Program-made: the position numbers and the translations under genes
Source: Rhynchospora pubera
Taxonomy: Eukaryota > Streptophyta > Magnoliopsida > Poales > Cyperaceae
Reading direction: 5' to 3'
DNA length: 64,000 nt
Assembly: GCA_028095005.1 (NCBI GenBank)
Contig: CM051459.1
Coordinates: 111,697,431-111,761,430, forward strand
Shown here: positions 36,301 through 48,800 of the stretch, one piece after another
Position numbering within the stretch: the stretch's first letter is position 1
Layout: each line of letters opens with the position of its first letter
The notes under the pieces: model-generated
What the model was told of the DNA's origin: nothing
Databases searched by the model: none
The model's input: the letters and a program-made list of their open reading frames with translations, nothing else

Positions 36301-38762
36301 GCATCCGCATTCTCGACAGTCCTTTTAAAGGACTGTACCGAGCAGTCAAAAGATTACATCCGCCCGATCTAAATCCAAGGGTGCGCAAGAGTTGAAAGGA
36401 AAAAACGCCCTCTTCATTCCTACCCTCCATGCCCGAGTCCCTGAAATTGAAAAAAAACAATACCTTTTGTGACTTTTGTCTCAAACTGCAGAAGATGAGA
36501 AGAGCAGGTTTCTTGTTAACGGATCCGACACGAACCCGTTAAAGATCCCCGTCCACTCCGGCCACCGCAATCAACAATACTGGACTCTACAGCGTCGTGG
36601 GAAGGTGGAGAGCATGGTTTTAAGGTCGGTTTATGGTGTGTTGGTCTGAATAGGTAGGAGAACCAGTAGGGCGGTAAGAGGGATATTTACAGAAAGTGAC
36701 AGTTGTCACAGTGGTTTGCATTTATAGAAAGTGATGTTTGTTATTACTATTCCCTTTTCTGCATTAATGAGATTAATATATCACAAGATTATGAAAAATT
36801 TCATCATTTACAGTTGTGTACCATATTTTGTACTCATTTTTTGTACCGGATTTTGTGCTCATTCTCTGTGCTCAAATATGACACTCTTTATAAAAGAGTC
36901 ACAAAAGCACATAATCAGGACACAAGCAAATAGGTACACAAAAAACATCTAGAAACATTACACAGAGCTATAATCAGGACACAACTCAAGTTTAAGAAAT
37001 TTTGAAAAATTCTATGGACCATACGCAAGGAGTTACTTCAATTTCAGATTAGATGATACTGATTTCCGTTGAATATAGTGCTAAAGACACACATTCGTAT
37101 TTTCATTTAACTCACTTGAACTTTGTGATGGTTATCTTTTAATTATCATTACACACATTCAAAATTTCATTTCAATTGGTCTTCACAATTGAGTTAATTA
37201 TTTCAATTGGTCTTCACTTTTAGACGGTACAGTACAGTTTCTGGAAGCAATTATTTGGTAATACTTCACTTTTGGATGGTACAGGAACAATATTGAAGCA
37301 ACTCAGTACCAGGAACAGGACTGAAGCAAAAGTCAGTACCGGTCAGTGTTAGAAAAAATTTAATTTGAGTAGTTTATTTTAATTGGATAATTACAAATAG
37401 AGTGCTCCATTTCTTAGAACAAACTAAAGAAAGATTGATATGGAATATAATAGATAACATTTCTTCCTTTTTTGGTACAAAAAAAAAACATAATAACAAC
37501 GAATTAGATATCAACTAAGATCTCTCTTTCATAAAGTGAGATATCAATACAATTTAAAAGTTCATGCCAACTTCACTTTTGAACCTCCAAATATCCATAG
37601 CAAATACAAAATACTACCAAATACAACTTCTTGAACCTCCAAATTACAGCATACAAATTACAACAATCAAAATAGAAATAAAAAACAATACAAAATATTC
37701 AGGTCTTGGCTGTCAATATCTGAAATTATCTCTTCATCTTCTGGAATTATCTCTCAGCATATCAAATTGTCTAATGTAATCCTAACTTGAAGGAACTCCT
37801 TTACTAACAGAGGGTAAGGGTCTGTGCAGCTAAAATTACCAGCAACCGGATTTTGTGCAACTCTCATTGCTCTCTTCTGCTGCCTGTCCCTGCTTGAGCT
37901 TGAAGATGCTGAGTACCTCCGACAGCATTATGTATACACAACAATTCTAAAGAAAAAAAATCTAAAACAATCCTCAAGAAACGATGAGGGCAAGACCGAC
38001 AGTGACAAAATATATCACCCACCCCGAACACTCCTCTAAAGCCAGCACCATCTCCATGCCCTCTGGCTCATTATTACAGCACAATTCAAATCATCAAACA
38101 CTAACACAGATCAAGCATAGCATAAAAAAAATTTATAAGAAACATTACAAAATATAAACAATTTAAAAAAATTAAAAAAGAATGTGTGAAGCTGTAATTT
38201 GAAATTGCACCATTAATTCAAACGGTCAAACCTAAAGTAAATGTCTTGAAATTCAAGATTCAATGAAAGCCATGGTTGAAATACTCAAAGAAAGCTTATC
38301 ATTCATGTTATTCCAAACGAATTCGTCATCGTATTCCATCATAAACTCAGAGGAATGAAGGTTCTTAGATTGTTGACGGAATCAGCTGCCGTGGCGCCGT
38401 CCTCAGAGATGACGGAGATTCTAGAGTTTCAACGGAATCGGTGATGAGAGAGAAGATATAGAGGAGTGAGATGAGAATAGACTAGAGTTTCGACGGGATT
38501 CGTCAGAGCTTCATTCTCTCTTCGATTTACTTTTCTTCGATTTGCTTTTTCTTTGATGGAGAGAGAGAGAAGAGAGAGAGGGAGACGATATATGAGAGAG
38601 AGATTATATCGACAAAACAGGAAGTAATCGGGCAGGGTGGGCAAGGTTGAAGAGAGCGATTTCCGTTCAGACTCTCGCGCGCTCTTGGATCCAGATCGAA
38701 CGGACAGAAGAAAAGGACTGCTCGGCACAGTCCTTTCGAAGGACTGTCGAGGATGCGGATGC
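36301..38762. mobile_element. Non-autonomous MULE-like element upstream of RDR6
   Basis: Inverted ends: GCATCCGCATTCTCGACAGT from 36301 inward, and GCATCCGCATCCTCGACAGT read inward on the other strand from 38762. Similarity continues for about 80 bp (ending in CCGATCT-like sequence). The flanks are a 10-bp direct repeat with one mismatch, GAGGAGAGGG (36291-36300) and GAGGAGTGGG (38763-38772), the size expected for Mutator-like elements. The 2.4-kb interior is AT-rich with a (GA)n-rich part near 38555-38605. No transposase or recognisable captured exon was seen. Confidence 0.7.
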
Positions 38763-38772
38763 GAGGAGTGGG

Positions 38773-39236
38773 ACCCGTTGTACGGAATTTACTCGCTCGG
38801 TTTTTGGCTTTGGGTTGGTTTTGTTTTTGGTTCGGGGCGTGGTTTGCAAATGAACCGTTTCTCAAGTCCATATATTTCGCATGACCAATGCAGGGTTGCC
38901 ATATGAATTATTCATGCTATAAAAATGTTAAACATGATAATTAAATATTCACTCTTATAGTCTTATTAAATGAAATGTAAATAAATGAATTCTATTTGGA
39001 TGAGAATTGTAAATTTTTATTAATTCATATAATGGATTAAGATTATATATTTTTTTTAATGATTATCAATTATTCAAAATGAGCAGTAACTATATCTTAA
39101 AATTAAAATTAAAATTAAAATTAAAAAATGATGTATCATTCAAAAATTAAGATAGGTAAAGTTTTCAAGTAATCGTGTATTTGAAGTATTAACTATAAAT
39201 GCTTATAATGTTATAATATGCTATGAGCAACGCTAG
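38773..39236. other. Intergenic, no gene seen
   Basis: AT-rich spacer with a short (AAAATT)n-like run at 39098-39126. No supported ORF or RNA gene. Confidence 0.5.
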
Positions 39237-39556
39237 AGTATAATATACACTCATTCTTGGATTTTGAGCCTCAAAAGATCGATACAAACCATTCAATATG
39301 ATCTCTATATTTAAATCTAGTACAAAATAAAAAATATTATATTTTAATTTTTATTAATTTTTTTATATTTTTAGAAAATTATTATTTTAAATGGTTCATA
39401 ATTCATGATTTTTTTTCCAAAAATCTGAAAAAAAAATAGTAAAAATTTTAAAAAAACATATAAAATTCATTTTGTACTAGATTTCAATATGAAAATAACA
39501 TTAAACGGTTTGGATCTATTGTTTGAGACTCCAAATGCAAGAATGAACACATTAGA
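39237..39556. repeat. Foldback element (MITE-like)
   Basis: About 100-bp imperfect inverted arms. The left arm begins near CACTCATTCTTGGATTTTGA; the right arm, read on the other strand, begins near TTCATTCTTGCATTTGGAGT. Both run to an ATCTAGTACAAAAT motif. The interior is AT-rich. The TSD is not resolved, so the boundaries are approximate. Confidence 0.55.
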
Positions 39557-39975
39557 TGGATCCTTTTCTGTCTAATATATTGGACTTTATCCTTGCTCTT
39601 ATGTTATTATTTTTTCTTATAATACAATATTAACTATATTATTATGTTATTATTTCAAATGAGCTTCATTTGCATAAACAATATACAACTGCCGAATGTG
39701 TTTACAATTTGATATGCTAGGCCGGCGTGTACATTTTCTGAAAAAATTGCTCTGTTATTCTAACTCCTTTTTTTTATTAGTTGAATCTTAAACGTCTGAT
39801 AAGTCAGATTGATTGATCCCAACTGTCTGCTTGCGATTTAAAGGAATACTCTTTTGTACCCTGCACCCCTGGGCTTCTAGTGGGCCTTTTTTTTTTTTTT
39901 TGTAGATGTACGTATTGTAAATTGTAAGTAATTTGAACAAAAAAAATCAGGATTTATAAGTAACATCGGCAAATA

Positions 39976-40220
39976 TACCATCCCAGCCATCGCTAAATAT
40001 AAATTGAACATATATAATAAATAAGGTGGACATATAGATGATCTAAGTGAACACTTACAAATAAATAAGTGTTGTCATCACTTGTTCAGAAGTTTACATG
40101 CATATTCAACTTATTTTCATTAAACTTATTTGTTTGTATGTGTTCACTTAGATCGTCAATATGTTCAATTTATTTGCTGTATATGTTCACTTTATATTTA
40201 GTGATGGCAGGGATGGCAAA
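39976..40220. repeat. Foldback element with ~105-bp arms and a short loop
   Basis: The left arm 39976-40080 and right arm 40112-40220 pair almost throughout: CCATCCCAGCCATCGCTAAA pairs with the complement of the right-hand end, and GATCTAAGTGAACAC occurs in both arms. The loop is about 30 bases. Any transcript would fold into one long hairpin. No ORF. Confidence 0.65.
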
Positions 40221-40225
40221 ACTGC

Positions 40226-40844
40226 AGATGGCAGTAATCAATTTCCAAAAAAAATAAATAAATAAAGCAATTTGAAAAAAATAATAATAAAAACTGCTGT
40301 CATACGATAAATTTACTATTGTAATCGCCTGAAACTTTTTTGCTACAATACCTTACATTATAAACAAGTATTGCGTAAACTTCAAAAAAAAAAAGTATTG
40401 CGTTGTAAGTACTAACCAATGAATGAACACCTGTATCCATTTATTTGGCGGTGCCCAATCACTGCCATAGTGTTATCTTATCCTGGAAATGGAAATGAAC
40501 CAAATACAAACAGGATGAGGTAAATATAAGCTCAAGGAGTTTTCAGCCCTTCGCTGTGGATATCTCTAGATAACGACATCCTCAAATCTCCCTTTCTCTC
40601 TCTAGATAATGCATATATATACCAATTGTACATAAATATCCCAAAAATATCTTGCGCCTACCTAGGATATATAACTTGATCTCTCCCTTTCATAACAGAA
40701 AAAGAAAAGAAAAAAGGTTGCTCCTTGCCCTCGGTCCCTTTGTTTTCTATTCCTGCAAATGTGCATATCTCTCACTATTCTTTCAACTTAATTAGGGCCT
40801 TATTCTTTCTTGGCAAACAGCAAGAAATATACAGAGAGAAGGAA
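40226..40844. other. Upstream region of the TIGR01589 gene
   Basis: AT-rich sequence with a pyrimidine-rich stretch at 40588-40607 (CTCCCTTTCTCTCTCTAGAT-like) followed by ATATATATAC near 40613. These could be promoter and 5' UTR elements of the next gene. No separate gene is seen. Confidence 0.4.
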
Positions 40845-41574
40845 ATGTTTAATTCACACAGCGACCATCCCAGCCACCTCCCATGCTTACAATGCCATCC
40901 ACAAGCATACATCAGAATGGTACGTATATATTACACTAATATTACTTATAAGTTATAATTAATTAATAAATTAATTACTTCTCCTCATTCAAAGTTTAAA
41001 ACACTCAATGATCATACCAATTAATTAACTTCAATCTTTTGTATATTAGGTGCAGCACATGATAGAGAGGTGTCTCCTGCTCCGTATGTCCCGTGACGAC
41101 TGTGCCAATGCGCTTTCCCGCCATGCACACATACCACACTCAGTAACACTTACTGGTAAACCCCCGTACCTCAGTATACTGGTACATTGATATATACGTT
41201 ACTGAACAACATAATAAATAAATATATGTTGCGGCCATAATACCTGCTCAACATTATGTTTTGCTTAGTTTGTATTTGGGGTATATGGAACTACAAATTA
41301 TATACAGAAGCATGCATGAGCCTCATCTGGTCAATAATGTATCAAGTACTACAGTCCAAAACTGACCACATTAACAAATTAAGCTAGCTAGTAACTATAT
41401 ATGTCTAATACGACTCATATTTGCTGAAATTATAATCTCGACATCTTGCAATTAATATACCTTCTTCACAATGCAGTATGGAAAGAGTTGTTGAAGGCGA
41501 ACAAAAATTTCTTTCTGGACTATTTCCAAGGAGTTCCTCCACTGCTGTCCCGATGTAAGGTTAATCAGCGATGA
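40845..41574 (+). CDS. Small plant-specific protein with TIGR01589 domain
   Basis: Three exons, 40845-40919, 41050-41155 and 41477-41574 (TGA), in frame, 92 residues. The conserved core reads VQHMIERCLLLRMSRDDC, then ALSRHAHI, VTLTVWKELLKANKNFF. It matches the uncharacterised plant family TIGR01589, in which the core is followed by a variable tail. The N-terminus is His/Cys-rich (HSDHPSHLPCLQCHP). Function is unknown. An alternative end is possible, because GT at 41560-41561 could be a donor joining to about 41862, which would replace the last few residues. The splice sites of the two internal introns are good (GTACGT and TTAG; GTAAAC and TGCAG). Confidence 0.75.
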
Positions 41575-42112
41575 TAATTAATTGATAATTAATTGATACT
41601 TATTTTATTAAATACTACTTCAGGTGAATTTTAAAAAAAAGGTGTTACTTAGTCTCTCACCTGCTACTTTACTGATTTACATATTATATATTAAAATATA
41701 AAATAGCCATATAAACAATTCATTACCTGTCCAGCATACCATATATCGTCAACTGTTGTCTTCCCAAGTTATGGAAACAACACTTCTGAGCAAAGTGGTA
41801 CAATATACTTTTAATTGTATGATATTTATTTTATTTTATTATATTTTTCTTTATCCTGAAGGGAAAGCACCTGTGAGGGAAACCAGATTGAGAAGGAACT
41901 ACACGATAAGACAAAAGCAGTAGTAGAATTCATTCTTTTATTGAAATCTAGCTAGCTGATTATCTCAAATTGGAGGATCCATGATTTTTTACTATCTTTA
42001 AAAATGTACATGAAGGTGGATTAGCTTGCTTAATAAAACTGCCATTTTTGTGAGGATGAGATGCTTCATTTATTTTGGCCACCTTTCTTCGCTTATTTTA
42101 AACTTAATAAGA
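41575..42112. other. 3' flank of the TIGR01589 gene
   Basis: Probable 3' UTR (possible extra exon from about 41862) and intergenic AT-rich sequence. No other gene is seen. Confidence 0.4.
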
Positions 42113-42844
42113 GTTTTTTTTTTTTAAAGAAAAACAGGGTCAGGCTATATTAAAATAAATAAAGTTTGTTACAAAGATAAAATAAAGAACTTTAGCAAGG
42201 ACCTAAAGGTAAAGAAAAACCTAAAAGAACTACTAAAAAAATCCAAAAGTAGAAAAAAGAAAAAAATGCATCAGCCAATCATGAAATTTTGCCAAAAAAT
42301 TTCCACTCTAAACCGTTTGGATGAGGTGTGGGAAGAAAATAATAAGGGAATAAATTTATTATAAACAATCCAAACTCTTCACAAAGTTACACACTTTCTA
42401 ATATTTCTTCCCTTATTCCTCTTATTCCCACACCATCCAAACGGAGTAAGAGAACTTCATGGATCAAATCAGGATGGCTCTTACAAACCTCTTTGAAGAT
42501 CCTTGAACATCTCTCTCCATTTGACAAAAAAAATTAATTGCAAAGAGGTTCTTTATAATACTTTTAATTGCAGAATTATGCAATAAAGCCCAATGAGACA
42601 CAGGAACTGCAAAGCTAGAAATAACATTGGAGATTGAAGGATTGAAAAGTAGCAATGAGTTTCAAGCCTTGATAGAAAGCACAGTGATTGAAGAGATGAA
42701 GGATTGATTCACTGTCCAAGCAACAGAGACAACATCTGTTAAGCAAACAGCATCCTCTTTATTTAAGATTATCAATGATAGCAATTCTGTCTTGAAACAT
42801 CAGCCATAGAAAGGTTTTAAACCTTGGAAGGATCTTCAATTTCC
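42113..42844 (-). mobile_element. 5'-truncated L1-type LINE fragment
   Basis: The poly(A) tail is seen as a T run at 42114-42125. On the minus strand around 42840-42600 the translation gives FKTFLWLMFQDRI then RCCLCCLDSESILHLFNHC, the zf-RVT region near the end of a plant LINE ORF2. Everything upstream (the RT) is missing. The fragment is interrupted by the MITE at 42312-42446, and its truncated end abuts the satellite. Confidence 0.7.
42312..42446. mobile_element. Tourist-like (PIF/Harbinger) MITE
   Basis: 135 bp. Termini ACCGTTTGGAT and, read from the other end, CTCCGTTTGGAT, continuing into GGTGTGGGAA in both. The flanking 3-bp TSD TAA (42309-42311 and 42447-42449) is typical of Tourist elements. 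It shares a 26-base core with the element at 21434. Confidence 0.75.
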
Positions 42845-45800
42845 AAATGTAGATTATTGTGATTAAATGACTTAAAATAAATCTAGAAAACGATTCAAAT
42901 GCTCAAATGATGCACGGAATTGCATTATTTGCACTTTATATGCGTAACAACCATTTATAATCCAATATTTTTGAATAAATAACATATGAATCATATTTTA
43001 ATCAGTATAAAAATTAAAAATGTAGATTATGCGATTAAGCGACTTAGAATGAACCCAGAAACGATTGAAATGCTCAAATAATGCTCAGAATTGCATTACT
43101 CGCACTTTATATGCTAAATTATCATGTATAATCCAATGTTTTTGAATAAATAATATATGAATCATATTCTAGACAGTATAAAGAGTTTAAATATAGATTA
43201 TTGTGATGAAATGATTTAGAATAATCCAGAAATGTAGATTATTGTGATGAATCATATTCTAGACAGTATAAAGAGTTTAAATGAAGATTGTGATGAAATG
43301 ATTTAGAATGAATCCAGAAACGATTTGAAATGCTCAAATGATGCTCATAATTGCATTATTTGCAATTTATATGTGTAATTATCATGTTTAATCAAATCCT
43401 ATTTAATAAATAACACATGACATATTCTGGACAGTGTAAAGAGTTTTAAATGTAGATTATTTTGATGAAATACCTTAGAATGAATCTAGAAACGATTGAA
43501 ATATTCAAATGATGCTAAGAATTACATTATTTGTACTTTATATGCGTAATTATCATGTATAATCCAATATTTTTTATTAAATAACATATGAATCATATCC
43601 TGGACAGTGTAAAATAGTTTAAAAATAGATTATTGTGAGGAAATAATATAGAATGAACCCAGATACGATTGAAATGCTCAAAAGATGATCAGAATTGCAT
43701 TATTTGCAATTTTTATGCGTAATTATCATGTATAATCAAATGTTTTTGAATAAATAACATATGAATCAAATTTTAGACAGTATAAAGAGTATAAATATAT
43801 ATTATTGTAATGAAATAACTTAGAATCAACCCAGAAAAGACTAAAATTCTCAAATATTGCTCAGAATTGCATTATTGGCACTAAATATGCTTAATTACAA
43901 TGTATAATCCAATATTTTTGAATAAATAACATATGAATCATATTCTTGACAGTATAATGAGTATAAAAGTAGATTATTATAACTTAGAATGAACCCGGAA
44001 AATACAAAAATGCTCAAATGATGCAAAAAATTGCATTATTTGCACTTTATATGCCAAATTCCCATGTATAATCCAATCTTATTGAATAAATAACATATGA
44101 ATTATATTCTGGACGGTATAAAGAGTTTAAATGTAGATTATTGTGATGAAATAACTTAGAAAAAATTAAAAAATAATTGAAATGTTCAAATGAAGCTCAG
44201 AATTGCACTACTCGCAGTTTATATACTTAATTACCATGTATAATCCAATATATTTGAATAAATAACATATGATACATTTTCTAGACAGTATAGAGAGTTT
44301 AAATGTAGATTATTGTGATGAAATGAATTAAAATGAATCCATAAACAATTGAAATGCTCAAATAATGCTAAGAATTGCATTACTCGCAATTTTTATGCTT
44401 AGTTACCACGTATATTTCAATATTTTTGAATAAATAACATACTAATAATATTCTAGACAGTATAAAAAGTATAAATATGGATTATTGCGATAAAATGACT
44501 TACAATGTACCCTGAAACGATTGAAATGCTCAAATGATACACAGATTTGCATTATTTGCACTTTATATGCGTAATTACCATGTATAATCCAATCTTTTTG
44601 AATAAACAACATATGAATCATATTCTTGAAAGTACAAAGAGTTTAAATGTAGATTATTGCGATGAAATATCTTGGAATGAATCCGGAAACGATTGAATTG
44701 CTCAAATGATGCTCATAATTGCATTACTCGCACTTTATATGCTTAATTACCATTTAAAATCCATTATTTTTGAATAAATAACATATGAATCATATTCTAG
44801 AATAAATAACATATGAATCATATTCTAGACCGTATAAAAAGTGTAAATGCAGATTATTGCATTGAAATGACTTGGAATGAACCATGAAACGATTGAAATT
44901 CTCAAATGATGCTCAGAATTGTATTATTTACATTTAATATGTGTAATTGTCATGTATAATCAATTATTTTTAAATAAATAACATATGAATCATATTTTTT
45001 GACAGTATAAAGAGTTTAAATCTAGATTAATGTGAAAGAAAATAACTTAGAATCAACCCAGAAATGACTAAAATGCTCCAATGATTCTAAGAATTGCATT
45101 ATTTGCACTTTATGTGCTTAATTACCATGTATAATCCATTATTTTTTAATAAATAACATATGAATCATTTTTTAGACAGTCTAAAGAGTTTAAATGCAGA
45201 TTATTGAGATGAAATGACTTAGAATAAATTCAAAAACGATTGAAATGCTCAAATGATGCTCTGAATTGCATTATTTGCACTTTATATGCGTAATTATCAT
45301 GTATAATCCAATTTTTTTAAATAAATAACATTTTACTCATATTCTAGACAGTATAAAGAGTATAAATATAGATTATTGTGATGAAATGACTTAGAATCAA
45401 CCAGGAAAAGACTAAAATAATCAAATGATTCTCAGAATTGCTTTATTTCGAATTTATATGAGTAATTACCATATATAATCCAATCTTTTGTAATAAATAA
45501 CATGTGAATCACATTCTTAACAGTATAAAGATTTTAAATGCAGATTATGGTGATAAAATATCTTGGAAGGAATCCAGAAATGATTGAAATGCTTAAATTA
45601 TGCTCAGAATTGCATTACTTGCACTTTATATGCCTAATTAACATGTATAATCCAATCTTTTTGAATAAATAACATATGAATCTAGAATGGATTGAAATGC
45701 TCAAATGATGCCAGAATTGCATTACTTGCCCTTTACATGCGTAATTATCACGTATAATCCATTTTTTTTAATAAATAACATATGAATCATATTCTAGACT

Positions 45801-48800
45801 GTATAAATAGTTGACATGTAGATTATTTTGAGGAAAAGATTTAGAATGAATCCAGAAACGATTGAAATGCTCGAATGATGCTCAGAATTGCATTACTTGC
45901 ACTTTATATGTGTATTTACCATGTATAATCCAATCTTTCTGAATAAATAACATATGAATCATAATCTAGACATTATAAATAGTTTAAATGTAGATTATTG
46001 TGATGAAATGACTTAGAATAAACCCAGAAACAATTCAAATGCTCAAATGATACTCAAAAATTGCAGTATTTGCACTTTATATGTATAATTATCATGTATA
46101 ATCCGATCTTTTTTAATAAGTAATGTATGACTCATTTTCTGAACAGTATAAAGAGTTTAAATATAGATTATTATGATGAAATGGATTAGAATCAATCCAG
46201 AAAAGACTAAAATGCTCATCATTTCATTTCTTTGCACTTTATAAGCGTGATAACCATGTATAATTCAATCTTTATGAATAAATAACATATGAATCATATT
46301 ATGGACAGTATAAAGAATTTAAATGTAGATTATTGTGCTGAAATGTGTTAGAATCAACCAAGAAATGACTACAATACTTAAATGATGCTCAGAATTGCAT
46401 TATTTGCATTTTATATGCTTAATTACCATGTATAATCCAATCTATTTGAATAAATAATATATGAATCATATTCTAGACAGTATAAAAGTATAAATGTACA
46501 TTATTGTGATGAAAATACTTTTAATTAACCAAGAAACGATTGAAATGCTCAAATGAAGCTCAAAATTGCATTATTAGCACTTTATACGCGTAATTACCAT
46601 GTATAATCCAATCTTTTTGAATAAATAACATTTGAATAATATGCTTGACAGTATAAAGAGTTTAAATATACATTATTGTGATGAAATGACTTAGAATGAA
46701 TACAGAAAAGATTGAAATGCTCAAATAAAACTCAGAATAGCATTACTTGCACTTTATATGCGTGTTACCATGTATAATTAAATCTTATTGAATATTAACA
46801 TATGAATAATATTTTAGACCGTATAAAGTGATTAAATATAGATTATTTTGATGAAACGACTTTGCATCTACCCAGAAACAACTCAAATGCTCAAATGATA
46901 CTCGGAATTGTTTTATTTGCAATTTATATGCGTAATTACCATGTATAATCCAATCTTTTCGAATAAATAATACATGAATCGTACTCTGTACTTTATAAAG
47001 AGGTCAAATGTAGATTATTATGATTAAATGACTTAGAATAAACCCATAAACGATTCAAATGCTCAGAATTGCATTATTTGCACTTTATGCGTAATTACCA
47101 TGTATAATCCAATCTTTTTGAATAAATAACAAATGAATCATATTCTAGACAATATAAAAAGTTCAAATGTAGATTATTGTGATGAAATGACTTAGAATTA
47201 ATCTAGAAACGATTGAAATGCTCAAATGATGCCCAGAATTACTTTGCAAGCAATTTAAATGCTTAATTACCATGTATAATCCAATCTTTTTCAATAAATA
47301 ACATATGAATCATATTTAAACAGTACAAAAGTATAAATGTTGATTATTGCGATGAAATGACTTAGAATGAACCCATAAACGATTGAAATACTCAAATGAT
47401 ATTCAGAATTGCATTATTTGCACAATATATGCGTAATTACCATGTATAATTCAATCATTTTGGATCAATAACATATGAATCATATTCTTGACAATATAAA
47501 GCGTTTAAATGTTGATTATTGTGATAAAATAACTTGGAATGAATTAAGAAACGAATGAAATGCTCAAATGATGCTCAGAATTGAATTATTCGTAATTTAT
47601 ATGCGTAATTACCATATAATCCAATCTCTTTGAATAAACAACATATGAATCATATTCTAGATAGTATAAAGAGTTTACATGTAGATTTTTGTGATGAAAT
47701 GACTTAGAATGAATCCAGAAATGATTGAAATGCTCAAATGATGCTCAGAATTGCATTACTTGCACTTTATATGTGTAATTACCATGTATAATCCAATCTT
47801 TTTTAATAAATAATATATGAATCATATTCTAGATATTAGAAAGAGTGTAAATGTAGAATATTGTGATAAAGTGCCTTACAATCAATGCAGAAACGATTGA
47901 AATGCTAAAATGAAGCTCAGAATTGCATTAGTAGCACTTTATATGCGTAATTACCATGTATAATCCAATATTTTTTTAATAAATAACATATGAATCATAT
48001 TCTAGACATTATGAAGAGTTTAAATATTGATTATTGTGATGAAATGACTTAGAATCAACCCAGAAAAGACTAAAATGCTCAAATGATGCTCAGAATTGGA
48101 TTATTTGCACTTTATATGTTTAATTATCATGTATAGGCCAATCTTTTTGAATAAATAACATATGAATCATATTCTTGACAGTATAAAGAGTATAAATGTA
48201 GATAATTGTGATAAAATCACATAGAATGAACTTGGAAAAGAATAAAATGCTCAAATGATGCAAAGAATTGCATTATTTGAACTTTATATGCCCAATTACC
48301 ATAATCCAATCTTTTTGAATAAATAGCATATGAATCATATACTGGACAATATAAATAGTTTAAAAAAAGATTATTGTGAAGAAATGACTTAGAATCAACC
48401 CAGAAAAGACTAAAATGCTAAAATGATGCTCAGAATTGAATTATTTGCACTTTATATGTTTAATTATCAAGTATAGTCCAATCTTTTTGAATAAATAACA
48501 TATGAATGATATTCTTGGCAGAATAAAGAGTATAAATGTAGATTATTGTGATAAATGACTTAGAATGAACCCAGAAAGGGCTCAAATGCTCAAATGATGC
48601 AAAAAATTGCATTTGTTTTGCACTTTATATGCCCATTTATCATGTATAATCCAATCTTTTTGAATAAAAAAACATATGAATCATATTCTGCACAGTATAA
48701 ATAGTTTAAATGAAGATAATTGTGATGAAATGAATTAGAATGAACCTAGAAATGATCAAAATTCTCAAAAGATGATCAGAATTGCATGATTTGCACTTTA

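Noticed and set aside
36301..38762. Possible captured gene fragment (Pack-MULE) inside the MULE-like element
   Set aside because: No stretch gave a recognisable protein motif in any frame; without a database search I cannot support capture.
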